A stretch of DNA of 64,000 bases from Stenotrophomonas beteli (GTDB lineage Bacteria; Pseudomonadota; Gammaproteobacteria; Xanthomonadales; Xanthomonadaceae), in NCBI RefSeq assembly GCF_001431665.1, contig NZ_LLXV01000013.1, positions 1 to 64,000 on the forward strand, given 5' to 3'. Positions 43,069-50,959 of this stretch are shown here, in pieces. The notes beneath the pieces are model-generated. The model did not search any database. It was not told the DNA's origin and worked only from the letters and a program-made list of their open reading frames with translations. The stretch's first letter is position 1. Every line of letters starts with the position of its first letter. A program made the translations under genes and the position numbers.

Positions 43069-43222
43069 ATCCACGCATGATGTGGATCTACGCAGATCGC
43101 GGGGAACTGTCAGAGGCGGGGAGGTGTGGGTTGGCAGGACCGTTGGCGCCATGGATGGCGCCATCGAGCCCCCAGGGATGGGTTTACGGCGTGTCCTGCC
43201 AGCCCACACCGCCCCGCCATCC
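43069..43222. repeat. Variable-stem structured repeat, copy C
   Basis: In order on the plus strand: ATCCAC...GTGGAT hairpin (43069-43087), conserved GATCGCGG and AACTGTCAGAGG, 18-bp stem arm 43123-43140, inner hairpin TGGCGCCA-TGGA-TGGCGCCA (43144-43163). Then come conserved AGCCCCCAGGGATGGGTTTA and CGGCGT, pairing arm 43193-43210, and GCCCCGCCATCC. Copy B at 62909 has the same plan with different stem sequences. Confidence 0.8.
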
Positions 43223-43297
43223 ACCGGGATCCAGCTGTCGCTATTGAGGTTGCCGGCCAGCGGCCGGCACTACCGCAGGTGCCGGGCGCAGCCCGGC

Positions 43298-45088
43298 TCA
43301 GGCGCCGAAGCGTTCGTCGTCCATCGCCATCAGCGGGGCGGCGCCGGCCTGGATCGCGGCGGCGTGGCTGAGCGTGCGCGGCAGCACGCGGGCGAAGTAG
43401 AAGCGCGCGGTCTCGCGCTTGCCCTGGGCGAAGGCGGCGCCGTGCGCGCTGGCATCGGCGGCTGCCACGCTGCGGGCCCACCAGTAGGCCAGCACCACGT
43501 AGCCCGAATAGAACAGGTAGTCGTAGCTGGCCGCGCCCAGTTCGTCCGGGTTGGCGGCCGCGCGCTGCAGCACGTCGCGGGTCAGCGTGCCCCATTCGGC
43601 GGCCTTGGCGCGCAGCGGGCCGATGAACTCGGCCAGCGCTTCGTTGCCCTCGTGTTCCTTGGCGAAGGCTTCGATCTCGGCCAGCATCAGCTTCAGGCCG
43701 GCGCCCTGGCTGGAGGCGGTCTTGCGGCCAATCAGGTCCAGCGCCTGGATGCCGGTGGTGCCTTCATACAGGGTGGTGATGCGGGCGTCGCGCGCCAGCT
43801 GTTCCATGCCGTGCTCGCGGATGTAGCCGTGGCCGCCGAAGCACTGCAGGGCGTTGTAGGTGTTCTCGATGCCCCATTCGGTCTGGCAGGCCTTGGAGAT
43901 CGGGGTCAGGAAGCTCACCAGAGTGTCGGCGCGCTCGCGCTCGGCGGCATCCTCGGCGTGGTGGGCGACGTCGATCAGGGTGGCTGCGTGCAGGGCCAGC
44001 AGGCGGCTGCCTTCGACCAGTGACTTCACGGTCAGCAGCATGCGGCGCACGTCCGGATGCACCAGGATCGGGTCGGCTGCCTTGTCCGGGAACTTCGCCC
44101 CGCTCAGGGCGCGCGACTGCAGGCGCTCACGGCTGTACTTCAGCGCGTTCTGGTAGGCGCGCTCGGACAGGCCGATGCCCTGCAGGCCGACGCCCAGGCG
44201 TGCGGTGTTCATCATGGTGAACATCGCCTGCAGGCCCTTGTGCGGCTGGCCGACCAGGTAGCCCTGTGCGCCGTCGAAGTTCATCACGCAGGTGACCGAC
44301 CCCTTGATGCCCATCTTGTGTTCGATCGAGCCGCAGCGCAGTGCGTTGCGCTCGCCGACGTTGCCGTCGCGGTCGACCTTGAACTTGGGAGTGACGAACA
44401 GCGAGATGCCCTTGGCGCCGGGAGGAGCGTCGGGCAGCTTGGCCAGCACCAGGTGCACGATGTTGCCGGTCAGGTCGTGCTCGCCGGCGGTGATGAAGAT
44501 CTTGGTGCCCGTGATCGAATAGCTGCCATCGGCGTTCGGCTCGGCCTTGGTCTTGAGCAGGCCCAGGTCGGTACCGCAGTGCGGCTCGGTCAGGCACATG
44601 GTGCCGGTCCAGCGGCCCTCGATCAGTGGCTTCAGGAAGGCCTCGTGCTGCCAGGCTTCGCCATGCTGCTTCAGCGCTTCGATGGCGCCGTGCGAGAGCA
44701 GCGGGAAGTTGCCCCAGGCCAGGTTGGCGGCGTTGATCATTTCGTTGAGCGGCACGCCCAGGGTATGCGGCAGGCCCTGGCCGCCCAGCTCCGGCGAGGC
44801 GGTCAGGCCGGTCCAGCCGCCCTCGACGAACTGGTCGTAGGCCTGCTTGAAGCCGGGCGGGGTGGTCACTTCACCGCTGGCCTGGTCGAGCACGCAGCCG
44901 ATCTCGTCGCCGACGCTGTTGAGCGGGGCCAGCACGGTGGCGCTGAAACGGCCGGCTTCTTCCAGCACGGCATCGACCACGTCGGCGGTGGCGTCGGTGA
45001 AGCCCAGGCGGGCGAACAGGGGTTCGACCTTGAGCACGTCGTGCAGGGCGAAACGGAGATCGGAAAGCGGGGCGGTGTAGCTGCTCAT
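43298..45088 (-). CDS. Acyl-CoA dehydrogenase, DmdC-type
   Basis: The 596-residue product is longer than ordinary acyl-CoA dehydrogenases (about 390) and carries the extra C-terminal domain of the DmdC/AcdA-C family. GTMCLTEPHCGTDLGLLKTK near 160 and SYSITGTKIFITAGEHDLTG near 190 bind FAD and substrate. The catalytic Glu is in ITTLYEGTTGIQALDLIGRK near 438. It oxidises acyl-CoA to enoyl-CoA with ETF as acceptor. Substrate could be a medium or long acyl chain, or methylmercaptopropionyl-CoA. No other beta-oxidation gene is adjacent. Confidence 0.93.
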   Translation of the reverse strand: MSSYTAPLSDLRFALHDVLKVEPLFARLGFTDATADVVDAVLEEAGRFSATVLAPLNSVGDEIGCVLDQASGEVTTPPGFKQAYDQFVEGGWTGLTASPELGGQGLPHTLGVPLNEMINAANLAWGNFPLLSHGAIEALKQHGEAWQHEAFLKPLIEGRWTGTMCLTEPHCGTDLGLLKTKAEPNADGSYSITGTKIFITAGEHDLTGNIVHLVLAKLPDAPPGAKGISLFVTPKFKVDRDGNVGERNALRCGSIEHKMGIKGSVTCVMNFDGAQGYLVGQPHKGLQAMFTMMNTARLGVGLQGIGLSERAYQNALKYSRERLQSRALSGAKFPDKAADPILVHPDVRRMLLTVKSLVEGSRLLALHAATLIDVAHHAEDAAERERADTLVSFLTPISKACQTEWGIENTYNALQCFGGHGYIREHGMEQLARDARITTLYEGTTGIQALDLIGRKTASSQGAGLKLMLAEIEAFAKEHEGNEALAEFIGPLRAKAAEWGTLTRDVLQRAAANPDELGAASYDYLFYSGYVVLAYWWARSVAAADASAHGAAFAQGKRETARFYFARVLPRTLSHAAAIQAGAAPLMAMDDERFGA

Positions 45089-45152
45089 CGGTACGTCTCG
45101 AATTGATCAGGGACAGGGGGAGCGGCGCGCGGCGCCGCAGCGGAAAGCGGAA

Positions 45153-45629
45153 TCAGCGCAGCACGCCGGGCAGGCCCGGGGCCTGGTTGAGGGTGCTGCG
45201 GCTGCTGATGTCGAAGCTGCGCTGCTTCTTTTCCTGCGGGGTGGCGGCCACCGTTCCCTTCAGGCCATAGGCCAGGGTGCGGTTGCCGGCCAGCGCGTCG
45301 GCCACCACCAGGCGTGCGGCCGAGCTGGGCACGAGGTCGACATTGATGACGTCGGCGGAAGTGCCGCCGATGGAGATACCCGGCTTGGCCTGCAGGGTGC
45401 CGGCCTCGCTGTCGCCGACAGTCAGCGCCAGCGCTACGTCATCGAAGGTCATCGGCATGGAACTGTAGTTCTGCAGGCGCAGCGCCACCGTCCAGTTGCC
45501 GTCGGCGCGTACGGTGAGCTGCTGCAGGCTGGCCGCCGGTTCCGACACGCGCTTGACGATGCCGTCGTTGCAGGCAACAAGGGCGAGGGTGCACAGGATG
45601 ATCAAGGCGGTACGGGCACGGTGGAGCAT
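45153..45629 (-). CDS. LEA type 2-like lipoprotein
   Basis: The 158-residue product begins with a lipoprotein signal (TALIILCTLALVAC, Cys near 20). One WHy/LEA2-type beta domain follows (NWTVALRLQNYSSMPMTFDD; LQAKPGISIGGTSADVINVD; LAYGLKGTV). Start 45629 is selected for the signal. Family members are envelope proteins of uncertain role in stress tolerance. It ends 64 bp from the acyl-CoA dehydrogenase start on the same strand. Confidence 0.75.
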   Translation of the reverse strand: MLHRARTALIILCTLALVACNDGIVKRVSEPAASLQQLTVRADGNWTVALRLQNYSSMPMTFDDVALALTVGDSEAGTLQAKPGISIGGTSADVINVDLVPSSAARLVVADALAGNRTLAYGLKGTVAATPQEKKQRSFDISSRSTLNQAPGLPGVLR

Positions 45630-45793
45630 GGGCGCAAGTCCTTTGGAGGGGGTGCGTTGAGGTAAGCATACTACGGCGTATGGTTCTGTGGATCGCCGCT
45701 GGCGACCCGTCGCAGAGGGTAGCGTGTGAAGACCGCGCCCGGGCGTGCGCGGCGCCGGATCTGGCACGCCGGGTGCGCGGGTTGTGGCGCGGT

Positions 45794-46345
45794 TCAATCG
45801 GCCGGGGCGTCACGCAGCGGGGCCATGACCCGCAGCGGGCCAAGGTCGTATCCCATTGCCTCGGCCTTGGCCTTCAACTGCTCGAACAGGGCCCGATCCA
45901 TCTCGGGCAGGCGCGAGAGGACCCACAGGTAACGGCGGCCGGGTTCGCCCACCAGGGCCCACTGGTAGTCCGGGTCCAGCGCCAGCACCCAGTAGTCGGC
46001 CCAGACCAGTGGCACCCAGCTCAGCCAGTCCGGGACGAAGCGCACCTGCAGCTGGCCGGCGTGCCCGGGGACCGGGCGAGCCACACCCTCGGCCACCAGG
46101 CGCTGGCCATCGTCGGCGCGGCAGGCATTGGTGACGGTGATGCGGCCATCGCGGCGCAATCCATAATTGGCGGTGATCTCACCCGTGCAGCGTTTCTGGA
46201 ACGACACCGGCAGGTGCGCGATCTCATGCCACTGGCCGGCGTAGCGATCAATGTCCAGGGACTCGACCGCGCGCACCGGTTCGGTAGCGATCGCCGGCGG
46301 GGTGGCCAGCAGCAGGCAGGCGAGCAGGGTGGGACGCAGGGGCAT
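45794..46345 (-). CDS. blc: Bacterial lipocalin
   Basis: The 183-residue product starts at MPLRPTLLACLLLATPP, a signal peptide. It may be cleaved as an ordinary exported protein, because no strict lipobox is seen. The lipocalin signature is DIDRYAGQWHEIAHLPVSFQ near residue 33. LVWADYWVLALDPDYQWALV near 120 and GRRYLWVLSR are later motifs. Blc-type lipocalins bind lysophospholipids or fatty acids in the periplasm or outer membrane. Confidence 0.9.
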   Translation of the reverse strand: MPLRPTLLACLLLATPPAIATEPVRAVESLDIDRYAGQWHEIAHLPVSFQKRCTGEITANYGLRRDGRITVTNACRADDGQRLVAEGVARPVPGHAGQLQVRFVPDWLSWVPLVWADYWVLALDPDYQWALVGEPGRRYLWVLSRLPEMDRALFEQLKAKAEAMGYDLGPLRVMAPLRDAPAD

Positions 46346-46457
46346 CGGCGGACTCCGGGCAGGAGTCTGGAGCGTAGGTGCCGCAGCGGCTGCCGGTGTA
46401 AATGTTTCGTCAAGCGGGGCCGTGCCCCGTGCCATGCGCGGACGGCGAAGCGCAGGC

Positions 46458-46486
46458 AAAAAAAAGACCTGCATTTCTGCAGGTCT
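46458..46486 (-). terminator. Terminator of tRNA-Phe operon
   Basis: AGACCTGCA and TGCAGGTCT form a 9-bp stem, with an A-run on the left (T-run on the minus strand). It follows the second tRNA-Phe. Confidence 0.88.
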
Positions 46487-46493
46487 CTGAAGA

Positions 46494-46569
46494 TGGTGGC
46501 CGAAGACGGAATCGAACCGCCGACACGGGGATTTTCAATCCCCTGCTCTACCAACTGAGCTACTCGGCC
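46494..46569 (-). tRNA. tRNA-Phe (GAA), distal copy
   Basis: 76 bases with encoded CCA. The anticodon arm is GGGGA-TTGAAAA-TCCCC (anticodon GAA) and the T arm has GGTTCGATTCC. The tRNA body is identical to the copy at 46642. A degenerate terminator-like hairpin (about 46604-46632) separates them, so both probably share one transcript. Confidence 0.97.
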
Positions 46570-46641
46570 AGATTGTGTGGCGACCGCGGTGAATGCGGTT
46601 TCCGGAAAAAAAAGACCCGCATTTCTGCAGGCCTTCGAAAG

Positions 46642-46717
46642 TGGTGGCCGAAGACGGAATCGAACCGCCGACACGGGGATTTTCAATCCCCTGCTCTACC
46701 AACTGAGCTACTCGGCC
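46642..46717 (-). tRNA. tRNA-Phe (GAA), proximal copy
   Basis: 76 bases with encoded CCA, same body as the neighbour. The duplicated unit is about 148 bp and includes the terminator hairpin, which has decayed in this copy (two mispairs in the stem). It is promoter-proximal. Confidence 0.97.
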
Positions 46718-46756
46718 ACATGTTTCGTTGCAGCGAGGTCGCTGCCGAGGAGGCGT

Positions 46757-46785
46757 ATATTACGGAGGTCGATGGTGTTCGGCAA
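46757..46785 (-). promoter_or_regulatory. Predicted promoter of tRNA-Phe operon
   Basis: On the minus strand TTGCCG (46780-46785) is 17 bp from TAATAT (46757-46762), followed by a GC-rich start region as expected for stringent tRNA promoters. The 350 bp between the tRNAs and the next gene hold no gene I can support. Confidence 0.45.
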
Positions 46786-47067
46786 GGGTTTTGCCAAGAA
46801 TTCTTCACATTGCCGTCTGCGCACACGCAAGTGCTTGATCCGCCGCCGCGCGGCACGGCAGGAACGGCTGGACATCGATTCGCGCATCGTCGCCGGCGGC
46901 GGAAATCAGCGACCCACCGTGATGGGCAAAGCGGCAGTGGCGAGGGATACGCGCCGACAGCACCGGGGCAGGGCATGGAACGCTGTTTTCGCGGCCCCCG
47001 GCGGGGCGGGCCGCAGCGTAGTGTCGGCGTTCCTTTCCTGATGCTGGCAACAGCCGAGCCGATCGCC

Positions 47068-48093
47068 ATGTCCGATTCCCCGACCGCCTCCCGCATCGTG
47101 CTCGCCTCGCGTCCGCGGGGCGCGCCGACGGCCGCCAATTTCCGCCTGGAGCAGGCGCCGTTGCCGCCGCTGGCCTCCGGTGAGGTGCTGCTGCACAACC
47201 GTTACCTGTCGCTGGACCCGTACATGCGTGGACGCATGGACGAAGGACCGTCGTACGCCGCGCCGGTGGCGGTGGGGGCGGTGATGGAAGGCCAGACCGT
47301 GGCCGAGGTGCTGCAGTCCAACGCCGAGGGCGTCGCAGTGGGCGAGCTGGTGCTGGCCCCGGGCGGGTGGCAGACCCACGCGGTGCTGCCGGCCAAGGCG
47401 CTGGGGCGTCGTCTGGATCCGGCCGGACTGCCGTTGAGTACGGCGCTGGGCGTGTATGGCATGCCGGGATTCACCGCCTATTCCAGCCTGCATGAAATCG
47501 CCCGTCTGCAGCCGGGAGAGACGCTGGTGGTGGCCGCCGCGACGGGGCCGGTCGGCGCGACCGTGGCCCAGCTGGCCAAGCTGCAGGGGGCGCGCGTGGT
47601 CGCCATCGCCGGTGGCGAGGCCAAGCGAGCCTATCTGCAGACGCTGGGCGTGGACGTGGCGCTGGATCATCGCGCGGACGATTTCGCCGAACGGTTGCGC
47701 GCCGCCGTGCCCAACGGCATCGATGTCTACTTCGAGAATGTGGGCGGCCATGTACTGGATGCGGTGCTGCCGTTGCTCAACGACTTCGCCCGCATTCCGG
47801 TGTGCGGCACCATCGCCACCTACAACGATCGTGGTGTAGAGCAGCCTGGCCCGGACCGGCTGCCGTCACTGTTCAGCCAGATCCTGCGCCAGCGCCTGAC
47901 CGTGCGTGGTTTCATCGTGCACGACTTCAAGCACCTCTGGCCGGACTTCGAGCGCGAGATGGCGCAGTGGCTGCGTGAGGGCCGCATCCAGTACCGCGAG
48001 GATGTGGTGGAAGGGCTGGAGAAGGCGCCGGAGGCGTTCTTCGGGCTGCTGCAGGGGCGCAACTTCGGCAAGCTGGTGGTGAAGCTGGATTGA
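47068..48093 (+). CDS. NADP-dependent oxidoreductase, MDR (CurA/LTB4DH) type
   Basis: The 341-residue product starts at ATG 47068 (MSDSPTASRIVLASRPRGAP). LLHNRYLSLDPYMRGRM near 45 is the family marker. GMPGFTAYSSLHEIARLQPG near 130 leads to the nucleotide-binding AAATGPVGATVAQLAKLQGA. YFENVGGHVLDAVLPLLN near 223 and CGTIATYN follow. Members reduce alpha,beta-unsaturated carbonyls with NADPH. Longer frames upstream run through the tRNA genes and are not real. A GTAG-type repeat pair follows the stop. Confidence 0.92.
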   Translation: MSDSPTASRIVLASRPRGAPTAANFRLEQAPLPPLASGEVLLHNRYLSLDPYMRGRMDEGPSYAAPVAVGAVMEGQTVAEVLQSNAEGVAVGELVLAPGGWQTHAVLPAKALGRRLDPAGLPLSTALGVYGMPGFTAYSSLHEIARLQPGETLVVAAATGPVGATVAQLAKLQGARVVAIAGGEAKRAYLQTLGVDVALDHRADDFAERLRAAVPNGIDVYFENVGGHVLDAVLPLLNDFARIPVCGTIATYNDRGVEQPGPDRLPSLFSQILRQRLTVRGFIVHDFKHLWPDFEREMAQWLREGRIQYREDVVEGLEKAPEAFFGLLQGRNFGKLVVKLD

Positions 48094-48105
48094 GGGCCTG
48101 GCGGT

Positions 48106-48161
48106 GTGCCGACCAAGGTCGGCACCTACGGGACGCTGGGTGTGCCGACCAAGGCCGGCAC
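48106..48161. repeat. Pair of GTAG/SMAG-type palindromes
   Basis: GTGCCGACC-AA-GGTCGGCAC (48106-48125, followed by CTAC, i.e. GTAG on the minus strand) and a second imperfect copy at 48142-48161. They lie between the convergent reductase and Ada-like genes and may act as terminators or REP targets. Confidence 0.75.
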
Positions 48162-48166
48162 CCAGG

Positions 48167-49009
48167 TCAGGCAGTCGAGGCCTTTTCCCGGCGCAGCAGT
48201 TCGCGCTTGCGCGCTACGCCCCACGCATAGCCGGACAGGTCGCCGTCACGGCGCACCACACGGTGGCAGGGCACCGCCACCGCCAGCGGGTTGCTTGCGC
48301 AGGCGCGTGCCACCGCGCGGCTCGATCGCGGCGCGCCGATGCGCGCGGCGATATCGGCATACGAGGCCGTCTGGCCGCGCGGAATCTGCTGCAGCGCCTG
48401 CCAGACCCGTTGCTGGAAGGCGGTGCCGCGGATATCCAGCGGCAGCGTGGCACCTCGCGAGGGATCCTCGACCAGGCCTACCACCTGTGCCACCAGTTGC
48501 TCGTAGCCCTGGTCGGCGCCGACCAGTTCGGCCTGGCGGAAACGTTGCTGCAGCGACTGCAGCAGCGTCTCCGGATCGTCGCCGAGCAGGATCGCGACCA
48601 CGCCGGTGGTGCTGCTGGCCACCAGCACGCTGCCCAACGAACTTTCGGCAAGCGCAAAGTGGATGACTTCGCCGCGACCACCTGCGCGCCATTGCTTGGG
48701 AGTCATGCCCAGCAACTTCGGTGCATTCTCGTAGAAGCGCCCGCTGGAACCGAAGCCGGCATCGTGGAAGGCGTCGGTGATGCGTTCCTGCTGTTGCAGC
48801 CCGGTACGCAGGCGGTCGGCGCGCAGCGCGATGGCGTACTGCTTGGGGGTCAGCCCGGTGGCCTGCTTGAACAGGCGATGCAGGCGCGTCGGGCTGCAGC
48901 CGGCGATGTCAGCCAGTTCCTGCAGCGAGGGTTCGTCGAGGCTGGCCTGCAGATGGCGGCAGACCCGTTCGACGCGGGCATCGAGGGCGGTGGTGGCGGT
49001 GCTGTCCAT
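48167..49009 (-). CDS. Ada-like: AraC HTH fused to O6-alkylguanine methyltransferase
   Basis: The 280-residue product has an AraC-type HTH (about 10-105: LQELADIAGCSPTRLHRLFK; DRLRTGLQQQERITDAFHDA) followed by an Ogt domain. The methyl-accepting Cys is in AVAVPCHRVVRRDGDLSGYA near 245, and RGTAFQQRVWQALQQIPRGQ precedes it. The N-terminal zinc domain of E. coli Ada, which repairs phosphotriesters and switches the regulator on, is absent. It therefore probably repairs O6-methylguanine and regulates differently. It is divergent from an SDR gene. Confidence 0.93.
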   Translation of the reverse strand: MDSTATTALDARVERVCRHLQASLDEPSLQELADIAGCSPTRLHRLFKQATGLTPKQYAIALRADRLRTGLQQQERITDAFHDAGFGSSGRFYENAPKLLGMTPKQWRAGGRGEVIHFALAESSLGSVLVASSTTGVVAILLGDDPETLLQSLQQRFRQAELVGADQGYEQLVAQVVGLVEDPSRGATLPLDIRGTAFQQRVWQALQQIPRGQTASYADIAARIGAPRSSRAVARACASNPLAVAVPCHRVVRRDGDLSGYAWGVARKRELLRREKASTA

Positions 49010-49038
49010 GGGCGGATTCTGGCACGTGCCGGTTCTGC

Positions 49039-49084
49039 GGAAACTCCGTTTCCTGCACCTGGCCGCGAGGCCCGGAAACGGAGT
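49039..49084. promoter_or_regulatory. Palindromes in Ada-like/SDR divergent promoter region
   Basis: GGAAAC-TCC-GTTTCC (49039-49053) is a perfect palindrome. A third GGAAAC site at 49074 also forms an 11-bp inverted repeat with ACTCCGTTTCC (49043-49053). Its location between divergent genes suggests an operator. Confidence 0.4.
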
Positions 49085-49141
49085 GTTGGCGGGCCAAAGG
49101 CGCGGCATCGTGGGGGCCACTCCACAACCGGTACCGCCCTC

Positions 49142-49903
49142 ATGCGCCTGAACAACAAGATCGCCCTCATCACCGGTGCCAGCGCTGGCATTGGCCGCGC
49201 CAGCGCGCTGCGCTTTGCTGCCGAAGGGGCAAAGCTGGTACTCAATGCACGACGCCCACAGCCGCTGCAGGCACTGGCCGAGCAGATCCGTGCCGCCGGT
49301 GGCGAGGTGGTGGTGCATGCCGCCGACGTGGCCGAAGCAGGCACGGCGCAGGCACTGGTCGATCTGGCCCAGCAGTCCTTCGGTGGCCTGGACATCGCGC
49401 TCAACAATGCCGGCATGCTTGGCCCGGGAGTGCCAGCAGCGGAGTTCCCGGCCGATGCGTGGCGCGAGGTGATGGCCACCAATCTCGATGCCGCCTTCCA
49501 TGCCGCACGCGCGCAGTTGCCGGCATTGCTGGCACGCGGCGGCGGCTCGCTGGTGTTCGTCGGCACCTTCGTCGGCCACACCGTGGGCTTCCCGGGCATG
49601 GCCGCCTATGCGTCGAGCAAGGCCGGGCTGATCGGCCTGAGCCAGGTGATCGCCGCCGAATACGGCGCGCGCGGCGTGCGCAGCAACGTGCTGCTGCCGG
49701 GAGGCACCGATACCGAGATGGGCCGGCAGGCGGCACCGACCGGCGACGCGCGTGATTTCGTACGCTCGCTGCACGCACTGAAGCGGATGGCCGAGCCGGA
49801 GGAGATCGCCAATGCCGCGTTGTTCCTGGCCAGCGATGAAAGCAGCTTCGTCACCGGTACCGCGATGCGTGTTGAAGGTGGGGTGTCGATCACCCGAACC
49901 TGA
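49142..49903 (+). CDS. Short-chain dehydrogenase/reductase
   Basis: The 253-residue product has the SDR cofactor motif ALITGASAGIGRASALRFAA at the N-terminus. NNAG is in DIALNNAGMLGPGV near 88. The catalytic Ser-Tyr-Lys is in FVGTFVGHTVGFPGMAAYASSKAG near 145-160. The C-terminal ASDESSFVTGTAMRVEGGVS is typical of the classical family. The Arg in NARRP after strand 2 suggests NADP preference. Substrate unknown. Divergent from the Ada-like gene. Confidence 0.93.
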   Translation: MRLNNKIALITGASAGIGRASALRFAAEGAKLVLNARRPQPLQALAEQIRAAGGEVVVHAADVAEAGTAQALVDLAQQSFGGLDIALNNAGMLGPGVPAAEFPADAWREVMATNLDAAFHAARAQLPALLARGGGSLVFVGTFVGHTVGFPGMAAYASSKAGLIGLSQVIAAEYGARGVRSNVLLPGGTDTEMGRQAAPTGDARDFVRSLHALKRMAEPEEIANAALFLASDESSFVTGTAMRVEGGVSITRT

Positions 49904-49909
49904 GCGGCG

Positions 49910-50395
49910 TCATGAGCGCGGCGTGTAGCGGATTCCGCTGCTGGCCATGAAGCCTTTCGGGTCGAACCGGGCCCATGCCTCGCCCCAGTCGAACCGGGCG
50001 CGGCCACCTGCCAGTTTGCGCCCCAGTGCCGTGGCCAAGGTGCGACGCATGAAAGCGACTTCGGCATCGATCGCGGCCTGGGTCGGCCAGCCGTCTTCCA
50101 GTGTCGCACCAGGCAGATCGACGCCGATCGTCACCATGTCGAGCTGTTGCCCGTGGAAGCACAGGCTGATGCCGGCGGGCGCGCCACCCAGGCTGAGCCG
50201 GTGCAGGCTGAGCCAGTGATAGCCGGTGCCGACATCGCGCTCGCCATGCATCAGCGTGGCGAAGGCGACACGCGCCTCATTCCGGGACAGGGTGGGGCCA
50301 ATCAGCGTCGGTAGGTTGCCGAGCTGGATGCTGCCGTCGGTTGCATCGAGGAGCATCGGCAACGCGCGCGCTGCGTGCTGGGCAGGAGAGGGCAT
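49910..50395 (-). CDS. Conserved hypothetical protein
   Basis: The 161-residue product begins MPSPAQHAARALPMLLDATD. GPTLSRNEARVAFATLMHGE, YHWLSLHRLSLGGAPAGISL and VTIGVDLPGATLEDGWPTQA are seen, with the end GFMASSGIRYTPRS. Alternating strands and no signal peptide suggest a soluble beta-rich protein. Start 50395 is chosen, because upstream residues are low-complexity. It ends 6 bp from the convergent SDR. Function is unknown. Confidence 0.68.
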   Translation of the reverse strand: MPSPAQHAARALPMLLDATDGSIQLGNLPTLIGPTLSRNEARVAFATLMHGERDVGTGYHWLSLHRLSLGGAPAGISLCFHGQQLDMVTIGVDLPGATLEDGWPTQAAIDAEVAFMRRTLATALGRKLAGGRARFDWGEAWARFDPKGFMASSGIRYTPRS

Positions 50396-50556
50396 GGCAT
50401 ACCGGTGGGCGTGGTGGCTCGGATTCTGGCTGCGCGAGGCCCGCGGCGACAAGTCAGCGCCTGCACATGACATTGGCACGGGACTGACCTGCGGCTTACC
50501 CGGCAACCTCTAGCGTGGTGGGCAACGTAGGCCCGCCGCCCGGCGTGGAGATTTCG

Positions 50557-50727
50557 ATGAACGAGCGAAGCAAGGATCAGGACCCGAAGCAGGGCGTGCA
50601 GGAAAGCCGCCAGGACAGGAAGCAGGACGATGTGGCCAAGCAGCGGCCGGGCCAGCGCGATCAACAGGTGCGTGATGCGCATTCGCGCAGCCCGCGCCGC
50701 AGGGACGGCGACCAGGAGCCGGCCTGA
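50557..50727 (+). CDS. Small disordered hydrophilic protein
   Basis: The 56-residue product behind GGAG is almost entirely Asp, Gln, Arg, Lys, Glu and Ser (NERSKDQDPKQGVQESRQDR). It has no hydrophobic core, so it is probably disordered. Stress-related hydrophilins look similar, but no assignment is made. Confidence 0.5.
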   Translation: MNERSKDQDPKQGVQESRQDRKQDDVAKQRPGQRDQQVRDAHSRSPRRRDGDQEPA

Positions 50728-50740
50728 GCCGCCGGCGCTG

Positions 50741-50777
50741 AAAAGAAAAAACCCGTAGATCACGGAGATCTACGGGT
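50741..50777 (-). terminator. Terminator of tRNA-Ala
   Basis: ACCCGTAGATC and GATCTACGGGT pair over 11 bp with a 5-base loop, with an A-rich run on the left giving the U-tract on the minus strand. Confidence 0.9.
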
Positions 50778-50789
50778 TCTTCTGAATAG

Positions 50790-50865
<76 letters not shown>

Positions 50866-50959
50866 ACGGCAGGGCTTCAGTGTAGCGCTGCCTGCCGGGC
50901 TTGCCAAGCACCGGGCCGGGACGGCGACAGGCGAGGATCCACCGTCTTCCCATACTGAT

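Noticed and set aside
42896..44023. 375-codon plus-strand frame opposite the acyl-CoA dehydrogenase gene
   Set aside because: It begins in the hairpin cluster and continues antisense to a clear enzyme gene, with His/Gly/Gln-rich composition typical of shadow frames.
46402..47067. Long 5' extension of the MDR-type reductase
   Set aside because: The frame passes through both tRNA-Phe genes and their terminator. The conserved protein begins at 47068.
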